From the NCBI GenBank assembly GCA_015709215.1, contig JACCQN010000007.1:1-64000 (forward strand): a DNA stretch of 64,000 nucleotides, written 5' to 3'. A program made the translations under genes and the position numbers. The notes under the pieces are model-generated. The model searched no databases. It was not told where the DNA came from and worked only from the letters and a program-made list of their open reading frames with translations. This DNA comes from Bacteroidales bacterium (lineage in GTDB: Bacteria > Bacteroidota > Bacteroidia > Bacteroidales > F082). Shown here piece by piece: positions 44,354-54,298 of this stretch (position 1 is its first letter; each line of letters begins with the position of its first letter).

Positions 44354-45190
44354 ATGCAAAAAATCATTGCTCTGATCGAAAATTTAAGTCTGCATGTTGT
44401 GGCAGGTTCGATGTGTAGTGCCCTTTTTGCGTCTGCCGTGCTTAAAGTTGAATTGCCCTGGTGGTGGTTGGTTAGCTTGGCATTGGCTGTGTGGTTCGTT
44501 TACACGCTGGATCATTTGTTCGATGCGCGATTGAATAGCGGAAGGCTAAAAAACCTCAGACATCAGTTTCACGAGCAGCATTTTAAAAAGTTGGTTTTTG
44601 TGTTGTTGTTGACAAGCTTTACCGGTTTAATTATTTTTTATCGTTTTGCAACTGTACAAATGTGGATAGCTGCATGCATGCTGGCAGTTTTTGCTTTGAT
44701 GCATATTGTATTGGTTAGCTCTGCAGCTTTGTCAAATAAAATTTGGCTACAAAAAGAAGTGCAGATTGCATTGATATACAGCATTGGTGTCTGGCTTGGC
44801 CCTCTACAACACAATGAAAATACTATTGATATACAAGCGATTATGGTTTTTGTAACCTTTACCTTGCTCGTTTGGTGGGAAACAAGTTTTATCGCTTTGG
44901 ATGAGCTGGAAACTGATTTAAAACAGCAAAACACAACTCTGGTAACTCGCTTGGGGAAACAAAATACAAAAGAACTACTTTTGTTGATGCTGGTTTTTCA
45001 ACTTGTCTTTACAATAGTTCAGCTCTTATTACTAGATGGAATAGTTGCCAAAGCATATTTTATTTTGCTAACGATGGAGGTAGTTTTCGTTTTTTTGTTT
45101 CTATACCGAAATAATATCTCCAGATCAGGGCTTTTGCATTTTGCAGGCGAAATGGTTTTTTGTCTTCCGATTTTGGTTTATCTCATTTAA
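44354..45190 (+). CDS. UbiA-like integral membrane protein
   Basis: 278 aa with about eight hydrophobic segments. Spacing and the aspartates in WFVYTLDHLFDARLNSGR recall the first aspartate-rich motif of UbiA prenyltransferases, and ALDELETDLKQQN the second, both degenerate against NDxxDxxxD and DxxxD. A prenyl or isoprenoid transferase role is plausible but unproven. It starts 48 bases after the acyltransferase fusion, so lipid metabolism is a reasonable context. Confidence 0.65.
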   Translation: MQKIIALIENLSLHVVAGSMCSALFASAVLKVELPWWWLVSLALAVWFVYTLDHLFDARLNSGRLKNLRHQFHEQHFKKLVFVLLLTSFTGLIIFYRFATVQMWIAACMLAVFALMHIVLVSSAALSNKIWLQKEVQIALIYSIGVWLGPLQHNENTIDIQAIMVFVTFTLLVWWETSFIALDELETDLKQQNTTLVTRLGKQNTKELLLLMLVFQLVFTIVQLLLLDGIVAKAYFILLTMEVVFVFLFLYRNNISRSGLLHFAGEMVFCLPILVYLI

Positions 45191-45876
45191 GCAATAAACA
45201 ACAGGCTCCCAACATCTGTCAGGACCTCATCGCTGAGCGAAACGATCTGATAATCGGCTTTTTGGGTAAAGCAGACAAGATTTTCGTATTCCTTTAAATT
45301 AACCGGATTGCCACATAGTATTAATTGTTGTTGCCAAATTCCACAACAACCCCCCAAAAAGCCATGTTTATGACCGGCTAATCTGATTTGTAAAGGGTCA
45401 ATGTAAAGCACAGTTTTGCCTATATTTTCAAGCTTTTGAGCTATACCTTTGTCTGAACAAATAAAATACTGCTCATCCAGACTAATCAGGTTGCAACGAG
45501 TATAGCCTTGATTAACATGTAGATAGTTACCATTTTTATAGTGATCAAGAATTTTTCTGTCGGTAAGTTTTATATTGTGAATCAAAAGGTCAGGAAGTGC
45601 AACAGCATTATAAAGCGCTGTTTTGGGATATTTTGAACCGGGGTTTTTGTCCCCACTAATCCAGTTGATTTTTGCCTTATCGAGTTCTTTTTTGATTTTT
45701 TCAGAAATTTCAGGTGCAGCAATCAATAAATTGGGGTGCTGGCAAAAGAAAATATCAGGATGAGCTGAAATAGAATCATATACATGAGGTGATGGTTCCA
45801 ACCAAATTGGTTTGACGAGTTTTGTCAGTTGCTTTTTTGCCTTTTCCGGCATTCGGCTGTCTGCAATCACCATCAT
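45187..45876 (-). CDS. DUF6873-type (GME fold) protein of unknown function
   Basis: 229 aa, soluble. Recognisable segments are NQGYTRCNLISLDEQYFICSDKGI and LAGHKHGFLGGCCGIWQQQLILCG, resembling the predicted GME-fold proteins related to amidinotransferases. Catalytic residues are not clear. It overlaps the upstream radical SAM gene by four bases, so the two are coupled. It also overlaps the end of the convergent UbiA-like gene by four bases. No function assigned. Confidence 0.6.
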   Translation of the reverse strand: MMVIADSRMPEKAKKQLTKLVKPIWLEPSPHVYDSISAHPDIFFCQHPNLLIAAPEISEKIKKELDKAKINWISGDKNPGSKYPKTALYNAVALPDLLIHNIKLTDRKILDHYKNGNYLHVNQGYTRCNLISLDEQYFICSDKGIAQKLENIGKTVLYIDPLQIRLAGHKHGFLGGCCGIWQQQLILCGNPVNLKEYENLVCFTQKADYQIVSLSDEVLTDVGSLLFIA

Positions 45877-46880
45877 GCCTGGTGAATTTTTATTTTAAAA
45901 CTGCGGCCAATCAGCGATTCATCAGACTTGAAATGAACCTTGCGGTAACTTTTTTCAAGAAGTTTTCTATTCTGGCTTTTGAAGCCGGCAGCATGGTTTA
46001 TTTGGTTAGGCGAAACAAACACTTCGATGCTTTCTGATTTCGGCCAAGGCATAAAATTCAGCAACTGCCTTTCCCACAATTTGGAATAGACAAGCTCGGC
46101 AAATTGCGAATGAAACGGACCTGCAACCAGGGCATCAGTGTTCAAATCCTCCGAAGGATGCAATCCCATACGCAATACTTTTATTCCATGCGATTCAAAA
46201 AACGTATAAAGACTAGCTGTTTGTTCCACAGCTTCATCAAGTGTAAGAGTGGTGTATTTTCCGGTTCGATAAAGTTGTTCAAGATCAGTATCTTTTATTA
46301 CTAAACAGGGATAAATACGTGTCTCCTTTGCCCCCAACGTTACCAGATCATAAGCTGTTTGCATAGCTGTTTCTGCATCGTCTTTGGGCAGGCCGATCAT
46401 CATTTGAAGTCCGAGCACCAGGCCGGCAGCCAAAATTTGTTGAGATGCCGTAACGATAGCATCACGAAGGTGTCCGCGACCACTGGCCAGTAGCACTGTA
46501 TCGCTGGTCGATTGCGCTCCCAGTTCGATGTGGGTCACTCCAAAAGATTTGAGCATCTGCAAAATAGTTGCATCAATATAATCAGGGCGTGTGCTCAACC
46601 TTATTCCCGAAATCATTCCTTTTTTCAAATACGGCTGAACAAGTTGGAGATATGATTTTTGCTGTTTTATAGTCAGCCCGGTGAAATTTCCACCAAAAAA
46701 TGCTAACTGAACCAAACGGTTTTCTGTTTTAAAACTGTTAAAATGACTCTCAATTTTTTCAATGATTTCTTTGTTGGTTGGTGCATGAAGCTGACTGCTG
46801 ATGGACGCCTGATTGCAAAAAACACAGCGATGCGGACAAGCCATTTCTGGCATAAAAATTGGAATATTATAATGCCTCAT
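45873..46880 (-). CDS. Radical SAM protein of the Elp3-like group
   Basis: 335 aa. The cluster motif is MACPHRCVFCNQ (C-x3-C-x2-C) near the N-terminus, followed by FFGGNFTG, the HIELGAQSTSD strand and LQMMIGLPKDDAE. No acetyltransferase domain follows, unlike Elp3 itself. Start at MRHYNIPIFM; the upstream frame is unlike the family. It is translationally coupled to the DUF6873 gene. Substrate unknown. Confidence 0.85.
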   Translation of the reverse strand: MRHYNIPIFMPEMACPHRCVFCNQASISSQLHAPTNKEIIEKIESHFNSFKTENRLVQLAFFGGNFTGLTIKQQKSYLQLVQPYLKKGMISGIRLSTRPDYIDATILQMLKSFGVTHIELGAQSTSDTVLLASGRGHLRDAIVTASQQILAAGLVLGLQMMIGLPKDDAETAMQTAYDLVTLGAKETRIYPCLVIKDTDLEQLYRTGKYTTLTLDEAVEQTASLYTFFESHGIKVLRMGLHPSEDLNTDALVAGPFHSQFAELVYSKLWERQLLNFMPWPKSESIEVFVSPNQINHAAGFKSQNRKLLEKSYRKVHFKSDESLIGRSFKIKIHQA

Positions 46881-46980
46881 AAGACAGCAAAAATAGGATG
46901 AAAAACGAATTATAAACGGGTATTTAAATATTGATTGCCTCAAATTTCTTTAAAATCCTTAAAATCATTTTAAAAATCAA

Positions 46981-46988
46981 TAATTTTG
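46981..46988 (+). promoter_or_regulatory. -7 box for the 47-52 kb operon
   Basis: TAATTTTG (TAnnTTTG), with GGAG at 46996-46999, 11 bases before ATG 47011; this favours the first ATG as start. No clear TTTG at -33. Confidence 0.45.
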
Positions 46989-47010
46989 CTGTTTTGGAGT
47001 TATTAATAAA

Positions 47011-47697
47011 ATGGGAAACTTAAAACTTATGCAAATGACAAAAGCTAGCATTTCCTTTCAGCGTATCGGATTGATACTGTTGATAGTCACGATGGCGTTG
47101 GGAGGTACTACAGGATGTAAAAGCAAGAAAAAACTGGCACGCGAACAGGCGGCTGCCGAATATGCTGCGCGTGTGGATCAGGCAACTAAAGATCTCACGG
47201 CCATGCTTAATGACGAAACAACCTGGACTTTGGAAGAAAAAGAGCGGCGTTTTGCTACCATCAAATCATGGAATCTTCAGGACGAAAATGTTATTAGTTT
47301 GATGGATCAGGTGGAGGATATGCTTGCGCGCGAACGCGCCGAAGCCATGCGCAAGGCTGAGGAAGAGCGATTGCGGCAGGAAGAAGAAGCCCGAAAACAG
47401 CGTGAAGCGGCAAAATACAATAGTGTCGAAAGTCAGTTTTTGGCAATTGCAGCAGCACCCGATATCAATACCGCCAATGAAAAAATCGAACGTGCATTAA
47501 GTCTGTTTGCTTCTCCTGATGTGCCTGTTTTGGTGATTATCAGCCAGACAGGTGGGTTCAACGATTATGACCGCCCGACAACAATTAGCAAATACCTGAA
47601 TTACCTGAAAGATCAAAAGGTTTACAACAACCGCATTGAGCAGGTTAAGTATGATGACAATGGAAAAATTATTGAGTTGGAACTGATTAAAAAGTAA
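47011..47697 (+). CDS. Lipoprotein with charged central helix (unknown function)
   Basis: 228 aa. Signal peptide with lipobox GGTTGC, then a Glu/Lys/Arg-rich coiled coil (ARERAEAMRKAEEERLRQEE) and a compact C-terminal domain (ALSLFASPDVPVLVIISQTG, KYLNYLKDQKVYNNRIEQVK). A similar tail occurs in other Bacteroidota lipoproteins of unknown role. GGAG spaced 11 bases supports ATG 47011, though two further Met codons (47029, 47035) precede the hydrophobic core. First of four genes in a tight row. Confidence 0.75.
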   Translation: MGNLKLMQMTKASISFQRIGLILLIVTMALGGTTGCKSKKKLAREQAAAEYAARVDQATKDLTAMLNDETTWTLEEKERRFATIKSWNLQDENVISLMDQVEDMLARERAEAMRKAEEERLRQEEEARKQREAAKYNSVESQFLAIAAAPDINTANEKIERALSLFASPDVPVLVIISQTGGFNDYDRPTTISKYLNYLKDQKVYNNRIEQVKYDDNGKIIELELIKK

Positions 47698-47701
47698 GTA
47701 A

Positions 47702-48280
47702 ATGAGAAAGATACAAATCATATTAGCCGTATTGATCGGCATGTTTTCAATAAATATTGTTCAGGCTCAGGATGATCTCAGCCCCGAAAGAAAACAAGCC
47801 ATCGACAGCCTTGCGCTGGAAAAAGTGCGCGATCTAAGTAAATACATCAGTATTATTGGCAGCAAAACCACACCCTGGAGCGAGGCAAATCGTGTGATTG
47901 ATCGTGCCGAAGAACTTTTTATGGCCGGAGCCGAAATTGGTGTTTCTTCGCTGGCTCGTCCGGAAGTAGCTTACTATAATGTGCGTCAGTATTTTGAGCG
48001 TTTGATGCGCTTAAATTACGATCGCGTCGAAATAGAATGGTTTAAGATCGAATACGTAAGCGATCTGCAACGCCAACCCGACGGAACTTATGTGGGCGTT
48101 ATCACGATTTTCCAGAAATTTAAAGGCTACGATAAAGAGGGTGGCCTGGTGTACGAAGATACTACCAAGAAAGACATCACCGTTTATGTGAAACGTAAGG
48201 AAACACAGATTGGTGGACGTATCATTGGTTTCTGGGATGTTTTATTGGGCGATATGCGCGTGAAAGAAACAAGTAAATAA
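47702..48280 (+). CDS. Exported protein of unknown function
   Basis: 192 aa with signal peptide (IIL...NIVQAQD). The body is alpha/beta with a repeated theme of predicted beta strands (VEIEWFKIEYVSDL, TYVGVITIFQKFKGY, KDITVYVKRKE), resembling a lipocalin- or NTF2-like fold by eye only. Starts 4 bases after the lipoprotein gene; read as part of the same operon. Confidence 0.7.
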   Translation: MRKIQIILAVLIGMFSINIVQAQDDLSPERKQAIDSLALEKVRDLSKYISIIGSKTTPWSEANRVIDRAEELFMAGAEIGVSSLARPEVAYYNVRQYFERLMRLNYDRVEIEWFKIEYVSDLQRQPDGTYVGVITIFQKFKGYDKEGGLVYEDTTKKDITVYVKRKETQIGGRIIGFWDVLLGDMRVKETSK

Positions 48281-48306
48281 TAATTTGTCTGAACAGAAAA
48301 AAAAGC

Positions 48307-48337
48307 AACCCCGTTCGGAGATAATTCGGACGGGGTT
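48307..48337 (-). terminator. Hairpin in the gap before the 48.3 kb gene; U-tract on the minus strand
   Basis: AACCCCGT and ACGGGGTT form a perfect 8-bp stem. Followed on the minus strand by GC and eight T, it looks like an intrinsic terminator for leftward transcription, although no minus-strand gene lies to its right nearby. On the plus strand it lies just before an ORF start at 48348 and could instead act as a translation-modulating hairpin. Confidence 0.45.
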
Positions 48338-48347
48338 CATTGAAATT

Positions 48348-49214
48348 ATGGTTAATAGTTGCAATAGAAATGTTTTGTTAAAGCCCGTTTTGATACTTTT
48401 TACAAGTTTCTTGTTGTTTTCGGCTATTAACCTCAAGGCGCAAAACCGCGGTTTGGGCAACATCCAGGTTGACGAAACTGCACTGTATGCCATGACCAAA
48501 CAAATGAGCCAGTTTTTTAGCCGGTTCAATAATGAGGAGGATCAATTTGGGAAAAAGCTGTTTCCTTCTAATTCGGGATGGCGCGATCAGGAGAAACGTC
48601 GGGATTTGCTACCACTATTATTTGATAAAGAAAACCCTCGAACCACAGGTAGTTTGCGTGATTTTTTTATTGAAGACCTTACCAATTCCGATTCCAGTTT
48701 TCTACGTTTCACTGGAGGGCGCTGGTATGCCGAGGTTTCAACAACTTTTCATCATCAGGGCAGGGAAGTTCAAATTATCCTGATTTTAATGATCGAAAAA
48801 GAAAACCTGGGATCGAAATGGGTGCTTACCAATGTGTATTATCCGGCTTTCAGTAAATTGTTTCCGATAGGTGAGATAGCTGAACGCGAAAAGCATTTTT
48901 TGCATCCCATGAGCCACGAGCTGGATTTTATGAATATTTATAAAGCCTTCCAACAACCCGAAATGATTGAATACTATGCTTCCAAAGATTTTCAGCCTAA
49001 TTACCTCAGCTTGTTTTTTTATGAAGTAAAAAAAGGAAACCTGAAGTTTAAAAGCGTGGATAAGCTTAAATTCCATATCTTTCAAATCGATAATTGGTAC
49101 TTTGAAGTCAGCTGGTTTAACCGGAGCGGAAATAATACCGGTTGGCTGATTTCAAATTTGATGTATGTAACAGAGAATGAAAAAGAAAAACTTTTAATGT
49201 TTTATCAGCCATGA
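48348..49214 (+). CDS. Exported protein of unknown function
   Basis: 288 aa from ATG 48348, with signal peptide ending in LKAQN. The body has no recognised domain; predicted strands alternate with charged turns (GGRWYAEVSTTFHHQG, LKFHIFQIDNWYFEVSW). The last four bases overlap the LRR gene start (ATGA), so the two are translationally coupled. The hairpin in front of it may affect initiation. Confidence 0.7.
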   Translation: MVNSCNRNVLLKPVLILFTSFLLFSAINLKAQNRGLGNIQVDETALYAMTKQMSQFFSRFNNEEDQFGKKLFPSNSGWRDQEKRRDLLPLLFDKENPRTTGSLRDFFIEDLTNSDSSFLRFTGGRWYAEVSTTFHHQGREVQIILILMIEKENLGSKWVLTNVYYPAFSKLFPIGEIAEREKHFLHPMSHELDFMNIYKAFQQPEMIEYYASKDFQPNYLSLFFYEVKKGNLKFKSVDKLKFHIFQIDNWYFEVSWFNRSGNNTGWLISNLMYVTENEKEKLLMFYQP

Positions 49215-51856
49215 GAAATTTTACCTTATTAATGTTGTTGCTCATTATTGCCACTTCAGGTTTTTCGCAGGATCAGGAAATTAATCCGGAGGCCATTGAA
49301 CAGTATAAGGAAGAATGCCGGCAATTGGTAGGATTTCTGGAAGGGACACTAAATTTCCTGGGCGATTCAGCGGCTACGGTGCAGGAAAAGGAAGTTGTTA
49401 TCAACCAAAGCTATGCAAAAATTTTTCGCGATGCCGAAGTGCAGGTGGAAGATGATCTGGACGAAAATCGCGAAACACTTGTCAATAAAGACATTCAGGC
49501 ATACCTGAAAGATGTTGATTTCTTTTTTAAAACTGTTGTTTTTCGATTTGATATCCAACAAATTGAGCAATTTGCCAACGCTGATGGTGCCTTGTTTTTT
49601 AAAGTTAGTTTAGTTCGGCAACTCGAAGGAATTACCGTGCAAAATGATACCGTGAGCAATAGCCGTGAGCGATTTGTGGAGATCAATCTTGATCCGTTTA
49701 AAAAAGATCTCAAAATAGTGAGTTTTTACACTACCAAACTCAACGAAAAAGAAGAATTACGCAATTGGTGGAATACCATGGCTTTTGAATGGCGGACTTT
49801 CTTCGGAGAGAATGTTTTGGTTTATGATACGCTTCCAGTTACTGATATTTTACACTTGTCTGCAGATGCTTTTGTGGCTCTAAGGCCTTATACCATAGTT
49901 AGAAACGACAGTTTTATGATTGTTGATCAGGACACACTTCAGATGGCTATGCGCGATAAACTTTTTGGGCATAAGCCTGATACCATTGTGTTTTTGAACG
50001 ACACAACGCTACAGTGGTTACCCGATACCATTCCGGCCGATCTTTCGCCTGTTTACGCTCAGCTTCGGTCGTTTACAAAATTGAAGGAAATAAATATTGC
50101 TTACAAAACTCATTTTACAGATCTTGAGCCAATTTCTCAACTTACGGAATTACAGTTGATTAATTTCAGTAACACACCTATTGATGATATTGCACCGCTG
50201 CGAAATTTGAATAAACTAGAGGCAATTTATTTCAGTAATACTCAGGTAAGCGACCTGAATCCCTTGCAGTATTCCATTAATATCCGTGAGTTATATGCTT
50301 TCAATACACCTTTGCGCGATTTGGAAACGATGCGTTATTTAAGGCAGCTGGAAAAACTGTATTGTTTCAACACTGCTGTTGAAGATTTGGCTCCGCTTTC
50401 GGCACTAAAAAACCTCACTGCTTTGAGGCTTTCCGGAACGATGATTTCTGATTTGCAACCTCTTAGTAAGCTTGAAAATCTGCAATTGCTTGATGTGAGC
50501 AATACTAAGGTATCTGATATTGAGCCACTCAGCAAAATGCAAAACCTACAATTGTTAAATCTGGATCATACAGCTGTAGTAAAAATTGATGCCATTAAAA
50601 AGCTGCAGGCACTAGCCATATTGCAGATGAGCTATACCGGGGTAAATAGTTTGGAAGACTTAAAAGCATTGCCAAAACTGACAAAAATCTACTGCGATCA
50701 TAGTAAAATTACCGGAGAACAAGCACTCGAATTCATGCGGGAACGACCTGAGGTACTAGTGATTTACGAAACAGAAGCACTCAAAGATTGGTGGGAATCC
50801 TTGCCAATTTACTGGAGGGCTATATTGGCAGAGCAAAGCGGGATCAGCAGTAATCCCCGAACAGAAGAGCTGCATCAGATTATAAATCTCAAAGCATTAA
50901 ATTTGAGCGACAACAGCTATCTTCAGCAACTTGAGCCAATCTCTCGGCTTTCGATGCTCGAACAGCTTTGGCTTCCACACACCGAAATAACAGACTTGTC
51001 GCCTTTGTCGGGTTTGGTTTTCTTGAAACTGCTGGATGTTTCTAATACCCGTGTTGCTGATTTGAGGCCGCTAAGTAATTTGCAAAATCTTGAAACTTTA
51101 AATATCGCTAATTCACGGGTCGAATCTCTGGAGCCTCTAAATAATCTGGGTCAGCTAAAGCTTGTAAATGCTGATGAAAGCAGGGTTGTGGCCCAGCAAG
51201 CTCAAAAACTTAAAGCAATACAACCTAATGTTTTAATCATCTATCAAACCAAAGAACTGCAAATGTGGTGGGGAAATCTTCCGGAAGCCTGGCGAGCAGT
51301 TTTTGCTGATAAAGTTCCTGTAAATGTAAATCCAAATGCGCAACAGCTACACCAAATAGCAGACTTAAAAGAGATAGAAATTGAGGGATCAGATTTTGTA
51401 AGTTTGTTGCCTTTAGGTAAGCTTCCTTTTCTTGAAAAATTAAGGGTAAATGCCTCAGCCATTACCGACTTGAGTCCGCTATCAGATAAGAAATGGCTTA
51501 AACAGCTACAAATTTCCGGTAGTCCGGTTGTAAACCTGCAGCCACTCTCCGGCCTGAAGCAGCTTGAAGTATTAAATATTGAAAGCACACCCATAAGCGA
51601 TCTTAGCCCACTGGAAGGATTAACAAATCTCAAAGTACTCAATGCCGGCGGAACCCAGATTAAGTCGTTAAAACCACTGGCGGGTCTTCATAAACTAGAA
51701 GAAGTTTCAATATTTAATACCCGGGTTAAAAAGCTAAGCCCTGTGGATCAATTACCCGCTTTGAAGCATTTTAAATGTTATAACACAAGGCTTAGAGCAA
51801 AAGATATTGAGGCTCTCAAAAGACAAAAGCCAGAACTAAACGTGTTATTTTACTAA
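49211..51856 (+). CDS. Secreted leucine-rich-repeat protein with repeated WW/WR spacers
   Basis: 881 aa with signal peptide (TLLMLLLIIATSGFSQ). After an N-terminal region, bacterial-type LRRs of 20-22 residues fill residues about 280-881 (LxxLxxLxLxxTxIxDLxPL, e.g. NLTALRLSGTMISDLQPLSK). Three times the series is preceded or interrupted by a WW-x5-7-WR block: LRNWWNTMAFEWRTFF, LKDWWESLPIYWRAIL and LQMWWGNLPEAWRAVF. It lacks an evident T9SS tail. Probably an outer-envelope binding protein; the ligand is unknown. Confidence 0.85.
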   Translation: MRNFTLLMLLLIIATSGFSQDQEINPEAIEQYKEECRQLVGFLEGTLNFLGDSAATVQEKEVVINQSYAKIFRDAEVQVEDDLDENRETLVNKDIQAYLKDVDFFFKTVVFRFDIQQIEQFANADGALFFKVSLVRQLEGITVQNDTVSNSRERFVEINLDPFKKDLKIVSFYTTKLNEKEELRNWWNTMAFEWRTFFGENVLVYDTLPVTDILHLSADAFVALRPYTIVRNDSFMIVDQDTLQMAMRDKLFGHKPDTIVFLNDTTLQWLPDTIPADLSPVYAQLRSFTKLKEINIAYKTHFTDLEPISQLTELQLINFSNTPIDDIAPLRNLNKLEAIYFSNTQVSDLNPLQYSINIRELYAFNTPLRDLETMRYLRQLEKLYCFNTAVEDLAPLSALKNLTALRLSGTMISDLQPLSKLENLQLLDVSNTKVSDIEPLSKMQNLQLLNLDHTAVVKIDAIKKLQALAILQMSYTGVNSLEDLKALPKLTKIYCDHSKITGEQALEFMRERPEVLVIYETEALKDWWESLPIYWRAILAEQSGISSNPRTEELHQIINLKALNLSDNSYLQQLEPISRLSMLEQLWLPHTEITDLSPLSGLVFLKLLDVSNTRVADLRPLSNLQNLETLNIANSRVESLEPLNNLGQLKLVNADESRVVAQQAQKLKAIQPNVLIIYQTKELQMWWGNLPEAWRAVFADKVPVNVNPNAQQLHQIADLKEIEIEGSDFVSLLPLGKLPFLEKLRVNASAITDLSPLSDKKWLKQLQISGSPVVNLQPLSGLKQLEVLNIESTPISDLSPLEGLTNLKVLNAGGTQIKSLKPLAGLHKLEEVSIFNTRVKKLSPVDQLPALKHFKCYNTRLRAKDIEALKRQKPELNVLFY

Positions 51857-51878
51857 AACAAATTCGCTTTAGGGTTTT

Positions 51879-54215
51879 TTAAAAACGCTCTGCCATCTCA
51901 AATTCAAGCAAGCCACCTTGCAATAATACTTTGTGACTTAGCTTGAAATCGGCAACAGGCTTTTTGTTCAGCAGGACTTTTTTTACATAAACATTTTTTT
52001 CAGATTGATTTCTGGCTACGATTTGAAGGGTTTTTCCGTTGCTCAAATCCACAAGGGCAGATTTAACAGATGGGCTTCCGATGACATATTCGTCACTTCC
52101 CGGACAAACCGGATAAAATCCCAGGGCACTAAAAATATACCAGGCCGACATTTGCCCGCAGTCGTCATTACCACATAAACCATCAGGAGCATTAGCATAC
52201 ATCGTTTTTTGAATCATTCTGACACGCTGTTGGGTTTTTTCGGGCGAATCGGTATAGTTAAACAGATAAGGAATATGATGCCCTGGCTCATTTCCATGCA
52301 CATACATGCCAATGATGCCGTCGTGTGTAATGTCTTCATTTTTAGCAATATGTTCATCAGACAGATCCACAGTAAAAAGACTGTCTAGTTTAGCGTCAAC
52401 AGCGGCTTTTCCACCCATTAATTCAATCATTTCCGGAATCTGATGTGGAACATAAAAACCGTAATTCCAGGCATTTCCTTCTATAAAACCCTGGCCATGT
52501 GTGTCGAAGGGATCAAATTGAGCCCTGAATGAACCATTTGCCAGGCGAGGATGCATAAAACCAGAAGCATTATTAAACTGATTTCTATAATTGAAAGACC
52601 GGAGTTCAAATGCCAATTTCAATTCTGGATCATCTGCCCGCTTAGCGATTTGGGCAATACACCAATCGTCATAGGCATATTCCAGGGTTTTGCTAACGGC
52701 ATTAATACTCTTGTCCTCCGGAACATATCCAAGTTGCATATAGTAATTTAAACCATCGTACAAAGGATATTGTGCTGTTTTGGTTGCTGCATTCAAAACT
52801 CGTTTTAGATCACCTCTGTAAGTCCCTTTTACAATAGCATCGGCCAAAACAGAAACGCTGTGATAGCCAATCATACACCAGTTTTCGTTGGCATAATGCG
52901 ACCAAACAGGCAACATGGGATGAACGCTCTGATCAAAATGGGCCAGCATTGATTCGGCCATATCGTGGCTGCGATCAGGCTGGATGAGATTGAAAAGTGG
53001 ATGAAGAGCCCTGTAAGTGTCCCAAAGCGAAAAGATGGTGTAATTCGTAAATCCTTCAGCCAGATGTATTTCCTGATCGATGCCCCGATAACGACCATCA
53101 ACATCCATATAGGTTATTGGACTTAAAAAGCTGTGATAGAGTGCGGTGTAAAAAATAACCTGATCATTTTTGGTAAGCGTTTCTGCTTGTATTTTCGAGA
53201 GTTCCTGATTCCAGCTTTGCTGACCTTCGAGCACCACCCGATCGAACTCCCAATGCGGAATTTCAGTTTTAAGGTTATTAAGTGCAGCTTTTGCACTCAC
53301 GGAAGAAAAGCCTATTTTAATGCATAATTCCTTATTGGCAGGCAGTTTTGGCTCGAGCCACATCCTAATTTTGCGTCCGGCGATTTCGGGAAAGTTCAGG
53401 GTTTCATCAAATTTCCGATAAAAACCTTTATATACAGAACTATCATATTTTTCGTGGCCATAATTGAGCAGTGGTGCGTTTAGCACAAGTGCAAAATACA
53501 CAGTTCGGGTGCGTGCCCAGCCGCTGGTTTGGCGAAATCCGGTAATCAAGGTATCGTTCTCTACCCGTATGAAAGTCCATATGTTTTTGTCATCATAGTT
53601 GTAAATGCCATGCATCAGATCCAGGATCAGATAATTGTTGGTAGTATCAGAAAAAGTGTAGCGATGAAATCCTGTTCTAGTTGTAGTAGTAAGCTCCGCA
53701 TTGATGTCATAATCTTTTAGTTTCACTTGGTAATAGTTTGGCACAGCCGTTTCATCAGCATGATCAAAACGTGAACGATAGCCACTTTCAGGATTTTTGG
53801 CAGTGCCCGGGTTGAGTTTTAGTTTGCCGGAAATGGGCATCAGGAGTATATCACCTAAATCTGAGTGACCTGTTCCGCTGAAATGCGTATGGCTAAAACC
53901 CACGATGGTAGGGTTGTCATATTGATAACCAGCGCAATAAGCGTAAACTTCGGGGTTATAACTTTCGGATTTTTCATAACTAACCGTGTCGGTATCCGGG
54001 CTTAGTTGCACCATTCCAAAAGGAACTGTAGCGCCCGGAAACGTGTGTCCCATGCGCTTTGTACCGATAAAGGGATTTACAAAATCCACATAATTGAGGG
54101 AATTTTGAGCTTTAACAGGCGTAATTAAAAGTAAAAAAAATGCGAGCTGAAAAAGACACTTAATACTGCTGCCATTTCTTATGAAAACGCAGTATTTATT
54201 AGGTTTTTTAATCAT
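51879..54215 (-). CDS. GH92 family glycosyl hydrolase (alpha-mannosidase)
   Basis: About 778 aa, secreted (signal peptide ending at PVKAQNS). GH92 signatures include VDFVNPFIGTKRMGHTFPGATVPFGMVQLSPDT, SHTHFSGTGHSDLGDILLMP, SLWDTYRALHPLFNLIQP, GFIEGNAWNYGFYVPH and GNDDCGQMSAWYIFSALGFYP, where the acidic residues form the calcium and catalytic site. The family removes mannose from N-glycans and mannans. Start at ATG 54215; an upstream TTG is unlikely. It is monocistronic. Confidence 0.94.
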   Translation of the reverse strand: MIKKPNKYCVFIRNGSSIKCLFQLAFFLLLITPVKAQNSLNYVDFVNPFIGTKRMGHTFPGATVPFGMVQLSPDTDTVSYEKSESYNPEVYAYCAGYQYDNPTIVGFSHTHFSGTGHSDLGDILLMPISGKLKLNPGTAKNPESGYRSRFDHADETAVPNYYQVKLKDYDINAELTTTTRTGFHRYTFSDTTNNYLILDLMHGIYNYDDKNIWTFIRVENDTLITGFRQTSGWARTRTVYFALVLNAPLLNYGHEKYDSSVYKGFYRKFDETLNFPEIAGRKIRMWLEPKLPANKELCIKIGFSSVSAKAALNNLKTEIPHWEFDRVVLEGQQSWNQELSKIQAETLTKNDQVIFYTALYHSFLSPITYMDVDGRYRGIDQEIHLAEGFTNYTIFSLWDTYRALHPLFNLIQPDRSHDMAESMLAHFDQSVHPMLPVWSHYANENWCMIGYHSVSVLADAIVKGTYRGDLKRVLNAATKTAQYPLYDGLNYYMQLGYVPEDKSINAVSKTLEYAYDDWCIAQIAKRADDPELKLAFELRSFNYRNQFNNASGFMHPRLANGSFRAQFDPFDTHGQGFIEGNAWNYGFYVPHQIPEMIELMGGKAAVDAKLDSLFTVDLSDEHIAKNEDITHDGIIGMYVHGNEPGHHIPYLFNYTDSPEKTQQRVRMIQKTMYANAPDGLCGNDDCGQMSAWYIFSALGFYPVCPGSDEYVIGSPSVKSALVDLSNGKTLQIVARNQSEKNVYVKKVLLNKKPVADFKLSHKVLLQGGLLEFEMAERF

Positions 54216-54298
54216 TTGAAAAGGTTTATAATGAGCCAAGGTTTAGCCTTAAAAAAATTAAAAGCACAGGATTTGGCTTTAGGCAATAGTATTAAATG

